Shown here piece by piece: positions 54,136 through 63,120 of a DNA stretch of 64,000 nt (position 1 is its first letter; each line of letters opens with the position of its first letter). The notes below the pieces were generated by a model that had not been told where the DNA came from, did not search any database, and worked only from the letters and a program-made list of their open reading frames with translations. This stretch comes from Anaerolineaceae bacterium (lineage in GTDB: Bacteria; Chloroflexota; Anaerolineae; Anaerolineales; Anaerolineaceae). The stretch is from NCBI GenBank assembly GCA_029265815.1, contig JAJUGU010000001.1, positions 310,001 to 374,000 of the forward strand, in the 5' to 3' direction. The position numbers and the translations under genes were made by a program.

Positions 54136-55923
54136 ATGTTCATTCCCACTACCCGCGAGGAATTGGATCGATTAGGGTGGAATACGCTAGACGTCATCCT
54201 CGTTTCCGGTGATACATACATCGACTCGCCATATTCAGGAATTGCTATCATTGGAAAGATCCTAATTCAGGCGGGTTATCGGGTGGGAATTATTGCACAG
54301 CCAGATATCAGCAATTCCACTGATATATCAAGACTTGGTGAACCTTCCCTCTTTTGGGGTATCAGTAGCGGAGCAGTGGATTCAATGGTGGCAAACTACA
54401 CAGCCACCCTGCGTAAACGCCAGTCTGATGATTTTACTCCTGGCGGGATTAATAACCGCCGACCAGATCGCGCAGTGATTGTCTACACGAATTTGATAAA
54501 ACGTTACTTTAAGAACACAAAACCAATCGTCCTGGGCGGTATTGAAGCCAGCCTGCGGCGCATCACTCACTATGATTATTGGAGCGACCGACTGCGCGCG
54601 CCTATCCTTTTTGATTCTAAGGCTGATTATTTAGTCTTTGGCATGGGGGAAAAAAGCATCATTGAATTGGCTTCTGCACTGAAAAATAATACTGATCCGC
54701 TAAAAATTCGGGGGATATGCTACCTTTCAAAAACGATACCCGATGGATATCTGGAATTACCGTCCTTTGAAGATGTTATTGCTGATCAACAAGCCTTCAA
54801 GAGGATGTTCGATCTTTTCTATCACAACAATGATCCCATAACCGCCCATGGTCTCGCCCAGAAAAAAGGCGATCGTTACATAATCCAAAATCCACCTTCT
54901 CTGACGCCATCCCAGTCAGAAATGGATGCCATTTACGCTTTGGATTTTGAGCGCGATCAGCATCCTTTTTATGAAGCTCAGGGACCTGTAAAAGCTCTGG
55001 AGACGATCCGCTTCTCAATACCTACACACCGCGGATGTTATGGTGAATGTAATTTTTGCGCCATTGCTGTTCATGAAGGCCGTACTGTCACATCACGCAG
55101 TATTGATTCCATTCTTGATGAAACGCGCAAGATTACCGTTCACCCTGATTTTAAAGGCATTATCAATGATCTCAGCGGGCCAACCGCCAATATGTATGAG
55201 GTTGAATGCCTTAAGAAACAAAAACTTGGCGCATGTGAAGACAAACGCTGCATTTTTCCAGTAATTTGTCCTGTTCTAAAAATTGACCATTCGCTTCAGA
55301 TCGAATTACTGAAGAAGATACGGCAGATTCCAGGTGTGAAAAAAGTCTTTGTAAGTTCCGGTATCCGCTATGATATGGTCACAGCCGATCATATGCACGG
55401 CAGCCAATACCTGAAGGAGATAGCACAGCATCACACCTCAGGTCAATTGAAAGTAGCTCCAGAACATTCTGAACCATCCGTCTTGCATCTAATGGGTAAA
55501 CCCTCAATAGAATCTCTGATGCAATTTCGTGAGCAGTTTGAAAAACTATCGCGCCAGGCGGGCAAGGAACAGTATCTGACATATTATCTTATTGCAGCGT
55601 ATCCCGGCTGCAATGACCGGCACATGCGAAATTTGCGCATCTTTGCCAACGAAAAACTACATATTCACCCCGAACAGGTGCAAATTTTTACTCCCACCCC
55701 TTCAACCTATGCCAGCCTGATGTACTACACAGAAAGTGATCCGTTTACTGGCGAGAAAATTTTTGTCGAAAAAAACCTTTACCGAAAAACCAGGCAGAAG
55801 CAGCTGGTCATTGCAGAAGAAAAACAATTTCGAGCGATGGACTCGCATCGGCAGGCCAAACACAGCAAATTGTTACATGTAACTGCCAAACCACCGGAGA
55901 AAAAGAGACGCCATGAAAAATGA
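54136..55923 (+). CDS. YgiQ family radical SAM protein
   Basis: A 595-residue protein of the UPF0313/YgiQ family. An N-terminal B12-binding-like region (DVILVSGDTYIDSPYSGIA, LGGIEASLRR) precedes the radical SAM core, with the CxxxCxxC cluster motif RGCYGECNFCAI and the SGPTANMYEV segment; a basic C-terminus (KPPEKKRRHEK) follows. The reaction is unknown. AAAGGA precedes the ATG. It overlaps the methyltransferase gene downstream by 11 nt. Confidence 0.92.
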   Translation: MFIPTTREELDRLGWNTLDVILVSGDTYIDSPYSGIAIIGKILIQAGYRVGIIAQPDISNSTDISRLGEPSLFWGISSGAVDSMVANYTATLRKRQSDDFTPGGINNRRPDRAVIVYTNLIKRYFKNTKPIVLGGIEASLRRITHYDYWSDRLRAPILFDSKADYLVFGMGEKSIIELASALKNNTDPLKIRGICYLSKTIPDGYLELPSFEDVIADQQAFKRMFDLFYHNNDPITAHGLAQKKGDRYIIQNPPSLTPSQSEMDAIYALDFERDQHPFYEAQGPVKALETIRFSIPTHRGCYGECNFCAIAVHEGRTVTSRSIDSILDETRKITVHPDFKGIINDLSGPTANMYEVECLKKQKLGACEDKRCIFPVICPVLKIDHSLQIELLKKIRQIPGVKKVFVSSGIRYDMVTADHMHGSQYLKEIAQHHTSGQLKVAPEHSEPSVLHLMGKPSIESLMQFREQFEKLSRQAGKEQYLTYYLIAAYPGCNDRHMRNLRIFANEKLHIHPEQVQIFTPTPSTYASLMYYTESDPFTGEKIFVEKNLYRKTRQKQLVIAEEKQFRAMDSHRQAKHSKLLHVTAKPPEKKRRHEK

Positions 55924-57112
55924 AAGGTTGCGCTTCTTTGTTTCTTGTGCGCCTGGGCTTGAACAAATCCTAGAAAGCGAAACCAGCCAGTTGGGCTTGA
56001 TCTCGCTTTCTGGCATCTCACACGCGCAAACTCCTTCTATGGCTTTCTCCGGTGAGGAACCCGGGGGATTGCTTTTTGAGGGAGATTTCACACAGGTGCT
56101 GCAGAGCAATTTATATCTACGCACAGCTGGGCGTATTATTGTGCGGTTGGGTGAATTTCATGCAACAGCTTTTTCAGAATTGCGCAAAAAAGCCGCCCGA
56201 CTCGAATGGAACAGGTACCTCACTCCCGGACAAACAATAAATATTCGGGCTGCCTGTCATAAATCGAAACTCTACCATTCCGATGCAGTTGCAGAACGCA
56301 TACTTGGAGCCGTAAATGACCATTTCTCAACTGCCAGTGGCAAGCAAAACTACTGCGAACAAGATGCCCAGGGTCAACTGGTGCTGGTGCGAATGGTAGC
56401 TGACCAGTGCACGATTAGCATCGATTCATCTGGAGAGCCGCTACACCGCCGTGGATACCGGCTGGCTACTGCTAAAGCCCCACTGCGTGAAACGCTGGCT
56501 GCTGCTATGATTCTTGCGTCTGGATGGAATGGCACTTCTTCATTGGTAGATCCATTCTGCGGATCAGGGACTATCCCTATTGAGGCAGCTTTGCTGGCCC
56601 AAAGGATTCCGCCTGGAATCGCGCGTGATTTCGCTTTTATGAAATGGCCAGGCTTTGAAAAAGAAGAATGGCAGACGATGCTTTCACAAGCAAAAAATGG
56701 CATCGTTCCTCTACACACATCTATCTATGGATATGATCGTGACAGAGGCGCGATTGAAATATCCATCGCGAATGCTTCGCGTGCAGGGCAGAAAGGTGGA
56801 ATTATTTTTTCCCAGCAGCCCATTTCATCTTTAAAACCAACTGATACCCCTGGATGGATCATCACCAATCCGCCTTACGGCCTGCGCATCAGCGGCACTA
56901 AGGACCTCCGTGATCTCTATGCACGTTTTGGCCGCGTTCTGCGGGATAAGTTTATTGGTTGGAATATTGGCGTTCTTTGTAATGACCCAAAACTAACCGG
57001 CCAACTTGATATCGGAAAACCGTTCGCTCAAGTTCGTTTCTCGAACGGCGGCATTCCAGTACAATATTCTATGTATGAGATCAAACCCAAACTAGATTCC
57101 ACTATTTATTGA
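55913..57112 (+). CDS. THUMP-domain rRNA methyltransferase (RlmL/YpsC-like)
   Basis: A 399-residue enzyme that methylates guanine N2 in 23S rRNA in characterised relatives. The N-terminal CAPGLEQILESE and THUMP domain (residues ~45-160) bind RNA. The Rossmann methyltransferase part has DPFCGSGTIPIEAALLAQRIPPG (SAM site) and the catalytic NPPYGLRI. Starts within the last 11 nt of the ygiQ-like gene, so it is coupled to it. Convergent with the DUF3795 gene, overlapping by 7 nt. Confidence 0.91.
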   Translation: MKNERLRFFVSCAPGLEQILESETSQLGLISLSGISHAQTPSMAFSGEEPGGLLFEGDFTQVLQSNLYLRTAGRIIVRLGEFHATAFSELRKKAARLEWNRYLTPGQTINIRAACHKSKLYHSDAVAERILGAVNDHFSTASGKQNYCEQDAQGQLVLVRMVADQCTISIDSSGEPLHRRGYRLATAKAPLRETLAAAMILASGWNGTSSLVDPFCGSGTIPIEAALLAQRIPPGIARDFAFMKWPGFEKEEWQTMLSQAKNGIVPLHTSIYGYDRDRGAIEISIANASRAGQKGGIIFSQQPISSLKPTDTPGWIITNPPYGLRISGTKDLRDLYARFGRVLRDKFIGWNIGVLCNDPKLTGQLDIGKPFAQVRFSNGGIPVQYSMYEIKPKLDSTIY

Positions 57113-57519
57113 TTTTTTTCTTCATTCCTGATCAAGAGCAACCTTACCTTATTTTCATAAGGGAAAATAAAAAGCGATCGGTCTTCGTTGGAGATTCCGC
57201 CTTCCATCTTGGCAGCCAGATCTTCAAACGTCACCAGACGTTCTTCGAGTTTTTCACAAATGAAATTTTGACATGTTGCGCAATTCACCAATCCGTGTTC
57301 AATAACGCAGGGTCTAACCGGGCACTCATCATCGAGAAGCCTTCCTTTCTCTGTCCAGCAGCCGTCGCAAATGATCTTTTCGGCGGGAACGCGGAATCCA
57401 AAATAGCGAAACCATCCGTCGCTTAGTAATTGCTGATTGCCATAATTCTTCTCAATGTTTGGACGGTAAGCCAGGCATAGATCACAACGATAACCGCATC
57501 GGCTGAGAATTTCATCCAT
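57106..57519 (-). CDS. DUF3795 domain protein
   Basis: A 137-residue cytoplasmic protein rich in cysteine. The pattern CGYRCDLCLAYRP, CDGCW, CPVRPC and NCATCQNFIC is that of DUF3795, proposed to bind metal. The biological role is unknown. RBS AAGGAG lies before the ATG, and a TATAAT (57571-57566, minus strand) 46 nt upstream of the start codon is its likely promoter. Confidence 0.85.
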   Translation of the reverse strand: MDEILSRCGYRCDLCLAYRPNIEKNYGNQQLLSDGWFRYFGFRVPAEKIICDGCWTEKGRLLDDECPVRPCVIEHGLVNCATCQNFICEKLEERLVTFEDLAAKMEGGISNEDRSLFIFPYENKVRLLLIRNEEKNQ

Positions 57520-57659
57520 GACTATCTCTCCTTATCACCTGAATCAAGAAATTTATCATCTCTAAATTATATTATGGTGTGAAGCAGCCAAGAACATTAG
57601 ATACATTCATTCTTTCCAGTGTTAATTGAATTAATCGGATTTTTTAGATCCTTCATCTA

Positions 57660-57668
57660 TGCTAAAAT
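57660..57668 (+). promoter_or_regulatory. Extended -10 promoter of the ornithine operon
   Basis: TGCTAAAAT (TGnTANAAT) lies 56 nt before the ord ATG; AAGGAG provides the ribosome-binding site. No regulator gene or recognisable riboswitch lies in the 205-bp gap. Confidence 0.5.
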
Positions 57669-57724
57669 GATGCCTGGAATCTTCAATATTCACCATTAAT
57701 ACATTTCTTTTTTAAGGAGCTGGT

Positions 57725-58765
57725 ATGAATCCAATTCGCATCCTACAATGGGGTCTCGGAGCCATGGGCAGCGGCATGGCCAGGTTAATGCTCGAGAAAT
57801 CTGGCTTGCAAATCGTAGCTGCGGTTGACAACCGACCTGATTACGTGGGAAAAGATCTCGGGGAAGTCTTAAAAGTTGGGAAAAATCTTGGGGTCAAGAT
57901 TACCAACAAACCAGAGGAAGTTCTCAAAAAAGAAGATGTGGATATCGTGGTGATTGCCACTACTTCATGGTTAAAAGAACAAATCACCGATTTACGTAAA
58001 ATCGTCACCGCTGGTATCAACTGCATTTCCATCGCTGAGGAAATGGCAGACGCTTATGCGCAGAACCCCGAACTCGCATCCGAACTGGATAAACTAGCGA
58101 AACACCATGGGGTTACCGTTCTTGGAACAGGAGTTAATCCCGGCTTTGTTCTTGACCTGCTTGTAGTACTCCTCAGTGGAGGGAACCACCAGGTTGAGCG
58201 CATTGAAGCTTCTCGCATCAATGATCTGAGTCCGTATGGACCTACCGTCATGCAGACTCAGGGTGTAGGATCCACCCTTGAAGAATTTAATGCTGGATTG
58301 GCAGATGGGTCAATTGTGGGTCATGTTGGATTCCCGGAATCGATTCACATGATCAGCGATGCCCTGGGTCTGGGTGTTGACCGTATCGTGCAAACACGCG
58401 AACCAATCATCAGCAAGGTTTACCGCGAAACGCCGCATGTCAAAGTGCAGCCGGGAATGGTTGCCGGCTGTGCCCATACCGGCATTGGTTATCGAGGTGA
58501 CAAAGAAGTCATCAAACTCATTCACCCGCAACAGATTCATCCTGAACTGGAACAGCAGGAAACGGGTGACTACATTCACATCTATGGTAAACCCGAGATT
58601 CATATGTCGATCAAACCGGAGATTGCCGGCGGGATCGCAACCGAAGGATTGGCGGTGAACATGATCCCGCATGTCGTAGCGGCCACTCCGGGGCTCAAAC
58701 GCATGATTGACCTGCCTGTGCCAGCGGCCTTGATGGGTGAAAGCGCATATACTCGCCGGATATAA
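57725..58765 (+). CDS. ord: 2,4-diaminopentanoate dehydrogenase
   Basis: Oxidises (2R,4S)-2,4-diaminopentanoate to 2-amino-4-ketopentanoate with release of ammonia, using NAD(P)+, in oxidative ornithine fermentation. The 346-residue protein starts with a Rossmann GLGAMGSGMAR and has the dihydrodipicolinate-reductase-like fold with GTGVNPGFVLDLL and GCAHTGIGYRG. The specific identity comes from the fixed gene order with ortAB and oraSE. AAGGAG is 5 nt before the ATG. First gene of the operon. Confidence 0.95.
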   Translation: MNPIRILQWGLGAMGSGMARLMLEKSGLQIVAAVDNRPDYVGKDLGEVLKVGKNLGVKITNKPEEVLKKEDVDIVVIATTSWLKEQITDLRKIVTAGINCISIAEEMADAYAQNPELASELDKLAKHHGVTVLGTGVNPGFVLDLLVVLLSGGNHQVERIEASRINDLSPYGPTVMQTQGVGSTLEEFNAGLADGSIVGHVGFPESIHMISDALGLGVDRIVQTREPIISKVYRETPHVKVQPGMVAGCAHTGIGYRGDKEVIKLIHPQQIHPELEQQETGDYIHIYGKPEIHMSIKPEIAGGIATEGLAVNMIPHVVAATPGLKRMIDLPVPAALMGESAYTRRI

Positions 58766-58795
58766 CATACGATCCGTTTTGCTGGAGGTTGATTC

Positions 58796-59080
58796 ATGAA
58801 TAAAGTCCCAAAAGGAACCTGGGTTGAGATTGAATGGGTTGTGCTCAAACCTGAGGAACGCGCAAAAGCACTCCCCGAAGACACCAAAAAAGTCCCCTAT
58901 GTCATGAGAGTTTCTGGTTTTCTCACAGAAGACGCTGAAATTGGCCAAATGGTATCTATTCGCACCATCATTGGACGAATCCACAGCGGAAAGCTGACCA
59001 CAGTGAATCCAAGCTACTCCCACAGTTTTGGCAAGGTAGTCCCCGAACTGCTCACCATTGGCACCGAGGCAGAAAAATGA
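58796..59080 (+). CDS. ortA: 2-amino-4-ketopentanoate thiolase, alpha subunit
   Basis: The small (94-residue) subunit of the thiolase that cleaves 2-amino-4-ketopentanoate with CoA to alanine and acetyl-CoA. The start GTWVEIEWVVLKPEERA and centre RVSGFLTEDAEIGQ are characteristic. GGAGG precedes the ATG; the stop overlaps the ortB start by ATGA, which should fix subunit ratio. Confidence 0.94.
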   Translation: MNKVPKGTWVEIEWVVLKPEERAKALPEDTKKVPYVMRVSGFLTEDAEIGQMVSIRTIIGRIHSGKLTTVNPSYSHSFGKVVPELLTIGTEAEK

Positions 59081-60483
59081 CACAAAAAGACATGTCGTAT
59101 TCTGCCGTTATGGCACGCAAGAATGAAATCATGAAGTCTTCCATGGGGATTGACTACGGGGATTTCATCGAGAGTCCGATTGCCTTCGATTACGAAAAGA
59201 TGATGGCCGAAACTGGTTACACGATGGAGGATATCTACCGGATTCAGCATGAAACCAAAGTCGGCAACACCCCGCTGTATGAACTGCGCAACCTGACCGA
59301 AATGGTACGTAAAACCTGTGCCCCCGGCAAAGGTGCCCGGATCTTAGTTAAGGATGAAGCTGCCAATGCCTCTGGCAGTTTCAAAGCCCGCCGCGCTGCT
59401 GTTAGCGCTTATACCGCCTTACGCCTGGGTTATAAGGGAGTGGTTGCAGCCACAAGCGGTAATTATGGTGCAGGAGTCGCCTCCCAAGCTGCGCAGCGGG
59501 GTCTCAAGTGCATCGTCGTCCAGGAAGTGTACGACAGCCGAGGTGTAGGCCAACCAGAGATCATCGAAAAAGGCCGCGCCTGTGAAGCTTATGGCGCGGA
59601 AGTCATCAAACTTACGGTCGGCCCCGAACTCTTCTATATGCAATTACGCACCCTCGAAGAAACCGGTTTTTTCAATGCGAGCCTTTACACTCCATTTGCC
59701 ATTCGTGGTGTCGAAAGTCTCGGAGCAGAAATAGGCGAACAGGTTCGCTCTCGTTACGGTCAGGCTCCAGATGCTGTTGTCATCACACATGCAGGTGGTG
59801 GTAATTTGACGGGCACAGCACGCGGGCTGCTTTATGTAGGTTGTGAATCCACTCGTATCGTTGCCTGCTCGGTTGATTTAAGCGGGCTACACATGGCATC
59901 CGATCACGACTTCAATCGCAAATCATTCACTACTGGACACACCGGGTTCGGGGTACCTTTTGCTGTTTGGCCAGATCGTGTCGATGTACCCCGTAACGCG
60001 GCTCGCAGCCTGCGCTATATGGATGAATACCAATTAGTTACACAGGGCGAAGTCTTCTATATTACTGAACTGCTCACCAAAGTAGAAGGTCTGGAACGTG
60101 GCCCTGCTGGCAACATCAGCCTTACGGCCGCGGTAACCCTTGCCCGCCAGATGGATAAAGACCAGATCGTTGTAGTACAGGAAACCGAATACACCGGTGC
60201 TGGCAAACATCACAACAGCCAGTTATCTTTTGCCCGCGAAAATGGCATCGAAGTTCGTCGTGGTGATCCCAGAGAAAGCATTCCCGGTAAAAGCATTATC
60301 ATCCCCGAGCACCTGGATCAGGTTCTCGGACGCGTTCAAGATATCGACAGGCTGCGCAGGGAGTACCTCGCTAATGCGGCAAAACAATTACCGGTGACCC
60401 AGTGGACTGAAAACGACATCAATTTCCTGGCAGCAGACGTTAAAAAAGATCCCGCCTGGGTTAGGGCCAACCTGCCTGCTTAA
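59077..60483 (+). CDS. ortB: 2-amino-4-ketopentanoate thiolase, beta subunit (PLP)
   Basis: A 468-residue PLP-dependent subunit with a fold-type II (threonine synthase-like) core. K103 in ASGSFKARRA is the likely Schiff-base Lys, ATSGNYGAGVA the phosphate/substrate loop, and HAGGGNLTGTARG the second glycine loop. With OrtA it splits the carbon chain to alanine and acetyl-CoA. Coupled to ortA by overlapping codons. Confidence 0.95.
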   Translation: MTQKDMSYSAVMARKNEIMKSSMGIDYGDFIESPIAFDYEKMMAETGYTMEDIYRIQHETKVGNTPLYELRNLTEMVRKTCAPGKGARILVKDEAANASGSFKARRAAVSAYTALRLGYKGVVAATSGNYGAGVASQAAQRGLKCIVVQEVYDSRGVGQPEIIEKGRACEAYGAEVIKLTVGPELFYMQLRTLEETGFFNASLYTPFAIRGVESLGAEIGEQVRSRYGQAPDAVVITHAGGGNLTGTARGLLYVGCESTRIVACSVDLSGLHMASDHDFNRKSFTTGHTGFGVPFAVWPDRVDVPRNAARSLRYMDEYQLVTQGEVFYITELLTKVEGLERGPAGNISLTAAVTLARQMDKDQIVVVQETEYTGAGKHHNSQLSFARENGIEVRRGDPRESIPGKSIIIPEHLDQVLGRVQDIDRLRREYLANAAKQLPVTQWTENDINFLAADVKKDPAWVRANLPA

Positions 60484-60515
60484 TAGACTTACATTTTTCT
60501 GTTGGAGACGAAAAA

Positions 60516-60866
60516 ATGTCAGACGATCGAATAAAAAAATTTGAAGAACGCCAAAAGGAACTTCACGCCCTAAGCGATGAAGAATTGAAAGAACGATTCT
60601 GGCAGTTATGTAACCAGGTGGTAGATCCCATCGTTGATCTCGCGAAAACACACACCTCGCCTTCCATCGAACGTTCTGTTTTACTTCGTATGGGAATTGA
60701 TAGCATTACGGCGCATGGCGTTGTTGATCGCGTTCGCGAAGCCGGATTACTGGGAAAAGGCGCCGGACATGTAGTCTTGAAGGTAGCCCAAAAAACAGGT
60801 TTGGATATTCGCGGTGCTGCATCGGCGATCCTTGATGATAAAGACATCCTTACTGGCTTGTTCTAA
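60516..60866 (+). CDS. oraS: D-ornithine 4,5-aminomutase, small subunit
   Basis: The 116-residue small subunit OraS of the adenosylcobalamin- and PLP-dependent mutase that turns D-ornithine into 2,4-diaminopentanoate. The sequence pattern FEERQKELHALSDEELKERFW, THTSPSIERSVLLRMG and GAGHVVLKVA is typical; length matches the family (~120). GGAG-type RBS before the ATG. Located 25 bp ahead of oraE, its catalytic partner. Confidence 0.95.
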   Translation: MSDDRIKKFEERQKELHALSDEELKERFWQLCNQVVDPIVDLAKTHTSPSIERSVLLRMGIDSITAHGVVDRVREAGLLGKGAGHVVLKVAQKTGLDIRGAASAILDDKDILTGLF

Positions 60867-60891
60867 GAAGATTTGAGCGAGAGGTATACGA

Positions 60892-63102
60892 ATGACTCAA
60901 CAGGAACACCTTGATCCCAACAAGAAACTGGATATCGAACACATTCTAGAAAATCTAGAAAATTACCACCCTCACCGAAAGGGTTGGACATGGCGTGAAG
61001 TCCCTCCTGAGGGCGTGGACATGGGACCTTTTCATTACCGCAACATGTCGCGGCCTTTAAAGAATAGCATTGGGCTCCCCGCATCAAAATATTTCGATCA
61101 TATCGATCCGCAGCCGAGCTGTGTTGTCACTACAGAGATCGCCTCAGGACGTTTTGAAGACGACATCCGTCGCATGCGCATGGCAGCCTGGCATGGCGCT
61201 GACCATCTGATGGTCATCCGTACGACCGGCCAGAGTCATATCGATGGGTTGATGGAAGGAACTCCAGAAGGCGTAGGTGGCGTTCCGATCACCCGTAAAC
61301 AGATCCGAGCCAGTCGTAAAGCGTGCGACCTGATCGAAGAAGAAGTAGGCCGCCCGATCAATTTTCACAGTTACGTATCTGGCGTCGCAGGACCAGAAGT
61401 TGCTGTGCTTTTCGCTGAAGAAGGTATTAATGGCGCCCATCAAGACCCGCAGTACAACGTCCTCTATCGCAATGTGAACATGTACCGTTCGTTCGTAGAT
61501 GCCGCAGAAGCCAAAAAAGTGATGAACGGTGCACGGATTTTTCAGATTGATGGCGCTCACAATGCCAATGCGACTGCAAAGGCTGGCTGGCTGGTCATGC
61601 CAGAACTAATGGTGCAACATGGTATTAATTGCGCCTTCTCTGTCGCGGTGGGTATGTCCAAAGATCTCATCGGCTTATCCACAGTTCCCCCTGATGCACC
61701 GCCTGCGCCAAAACTATGGTTTGACTTACCTTATGCTGTGGCATTAAGAGATTTCTTCTCTGATTTTAAGATGCGCGCCCAGCAAAATACACGTTATATC
61801 GAAGCAGACATCGAAGAAGCCATCCGCACCCATACCATTGACACATTAATTTCAATGCTCACCAGTGCCGATATCCAGAGCACCATCACCCCCGATGAAG
61901 GACGCAATGTTCCTTGGCACTACAACAACATCCGCGGTGTTCAGACTGTAAAGCAAACCTGGGCTGCCCTGGATGGCATTAAAGAACTGGTAGAACTCAA
62001 GAAAGATGGACCGATGGGAGATATGGTGCGCGATCTTAAAGAGCGTGCTGTCGCATTTCTTGAAGAAGTCATTGAAACTGGTGGATATTTTGCAGCTGTT
62101 GAGCAGGGGTTCTTTGTTGATTCGGCAAAATACCCCGAACGCAATGGTGATGGGATCGTTCGTGACGGCAAAGGCGGCGTGGGTGTTGATACAATCGTTC
62201 CACGTGACCCCGATTATTTTGCACCGGTTTGTGATCATTTTGGCAACAATCGTATTCCTGCCGGATTATCAAAACCGTGCGATGCGATCGACGGTTGCAC
62301 ACTGTGTAAACCCGAAAAGATCGTGTACATAGACGAACTCGATCCTGAAGATAGCTGCAACAAACGCCTGGAAGAAACCTACCCCTACCGCAAAGGTGGC
62401 AAGATAAAACCTGAAGCTGAATGGGCTGGAGATGGAGTAATTCTCACCCAGTTCTTTGTCCCTCTGCCTGAAGATTATGCAAGGGTTTATGGTATCGAAA
62501 TGGCGAAGAAACTCGGGTTGGTTGACCCTGAAGTAGTCAACCTTCAGGTGATGCATCCGGCTGAAGGATGTTTCATCGAGGTTAAAGGAAAAGTAGGGTT
62601 TGATATTGATCTTTCCACGCTTAAAGTACCAGAAAAGGAAATTTTACTCGACGAAGATATTTTACGTGAAGCGGTGAAAAAGATTGGTCTCAAAGTCGTT
62701 GCGGCTACTGTCGGAGAAGATGAACACAGTGTCGGGCTGCGTGAGATTCTGGATATCAAACATGGCGGGATTGAAAAATATGGTGTGAAATATCACTATC
62801 TGGGTACTTCGGTTCCCGTCAGCAAACTGGTAGATGCTGCCATAGAAACTGGATCACATGCAATTCTGATCTCAACCATTATCAGTCACAATGATATTCA
62901 CAAAGCCCAGATGAAGAAGCTTGCCGACCTTTGTGTGGAAAGAGGAATCAGAGAAAATATTATTCTGATTGCTGGCGGGACCCAGGTCAATCGTGAGATG
63001 GCCAAAGAAACAGGTTTAGACGCTACCTTCGGCCGCGGCACCAAGGGAATTCATGTTGTTGACGCCATGGTGAAAATTCTCCAGTCTCGTGGAGTCCTGT
63101 AA
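60892..63102 (+). CDS. oraE: D-ornithine 4,5-aminomutase, large subunit
   Basis: The catalytic subunit, 736 residues: a TIM barrel for radical chemistry (~1-530) and a C-terminal Rossmann B12 domain. The B12 motif DEHSVG places the axial His at 612. K623 in LDIKHGG lies 11 residues later, the same spacing as His618 and the PLP-binding Lys629 of the Clostridium sticklandii enzyme, so both cofactor sites are intact. The end GGTQVNREMAKETG and GRGTKGIHVVD contacts the B12 tail. Good RBS GAGAGG. Confidence 0.97.
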   Translation: MTQQEHLDPNKKLDIEHILENLENYHPHRKGWTWREVPPEGVDMGPFHYRNMSRPLKNSIGLPASKYFDHIDPQPSCVVTTEIASGRFEDDIRRMRMAAWHGADHLMVIRTTGQSHIDGLMEGTPEGVGGVPITRKQIRASRKACDLIEEEVGRPINFHSYVSGVAGPEVAVLFAEEGINGAHQDPQYNVLYRNVNMYRSFVDAAEAKKVMNGARIFQIDGAHNANATAKAGWLVMPELMVQHGINCAFSVAVGMSKDLIGLSTVPPDAPPAPKLWFDLPYAVALRDFFSDFKMRAQQNTRYIEADIEEAIRTHTIDTLISMLTSADIQSTITPDEGRNVPWHYNNIRGVQTVKQTWAALDGIKELVELKKDGPMGDMVRDLKERAVAFLEEVIETGGYFAAVEQGFFVDSAKYPERNGDGIVRDGKGGVGVDTIVPRDPDYFAPVCDHFGNNRIPAGLSKPCDAIDGCTLCKPEKIVYIDELDPEDSCNKRLEETYPYRKGGKIKPEAEWAGDGVILTQFFVPLPEDYARVYGIEMAKKLGLVDPEVVNLQVMHPAEGCFIEVKGKVGFDIDLSTLKVPEKEILLDEDILREAVKKIGLKVVAATVGEDEHSVGLREILDIKHGGIEKYGVKYHYLGTSVPVSKLVDAAIETGSHAILISTIISHNDIHKAQMKKLADLCVERGIRENIILIAGGTQVNREMAKETGLDATFGRGTKGIHVVDAMVKILQSRGVL

Positions 63103-63120
63103 GTTAATAGAGGTAATAAC

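Noticed and set aside
58310-59083. A 257-codon open frame on the minus strand opposite ord and ortA
   Set aside because: It lies opposite two well-supported operon genes, has no ribosome-binding site and no family resemblance; it is a side effect of codon use on the real strand.
61144-61560. A 138-codon minus-strand open frame inside oraE (another at 61852-62238)
   Set aside because: Antisense to a clear catalytic gene, with no recognisable motif or start signal.
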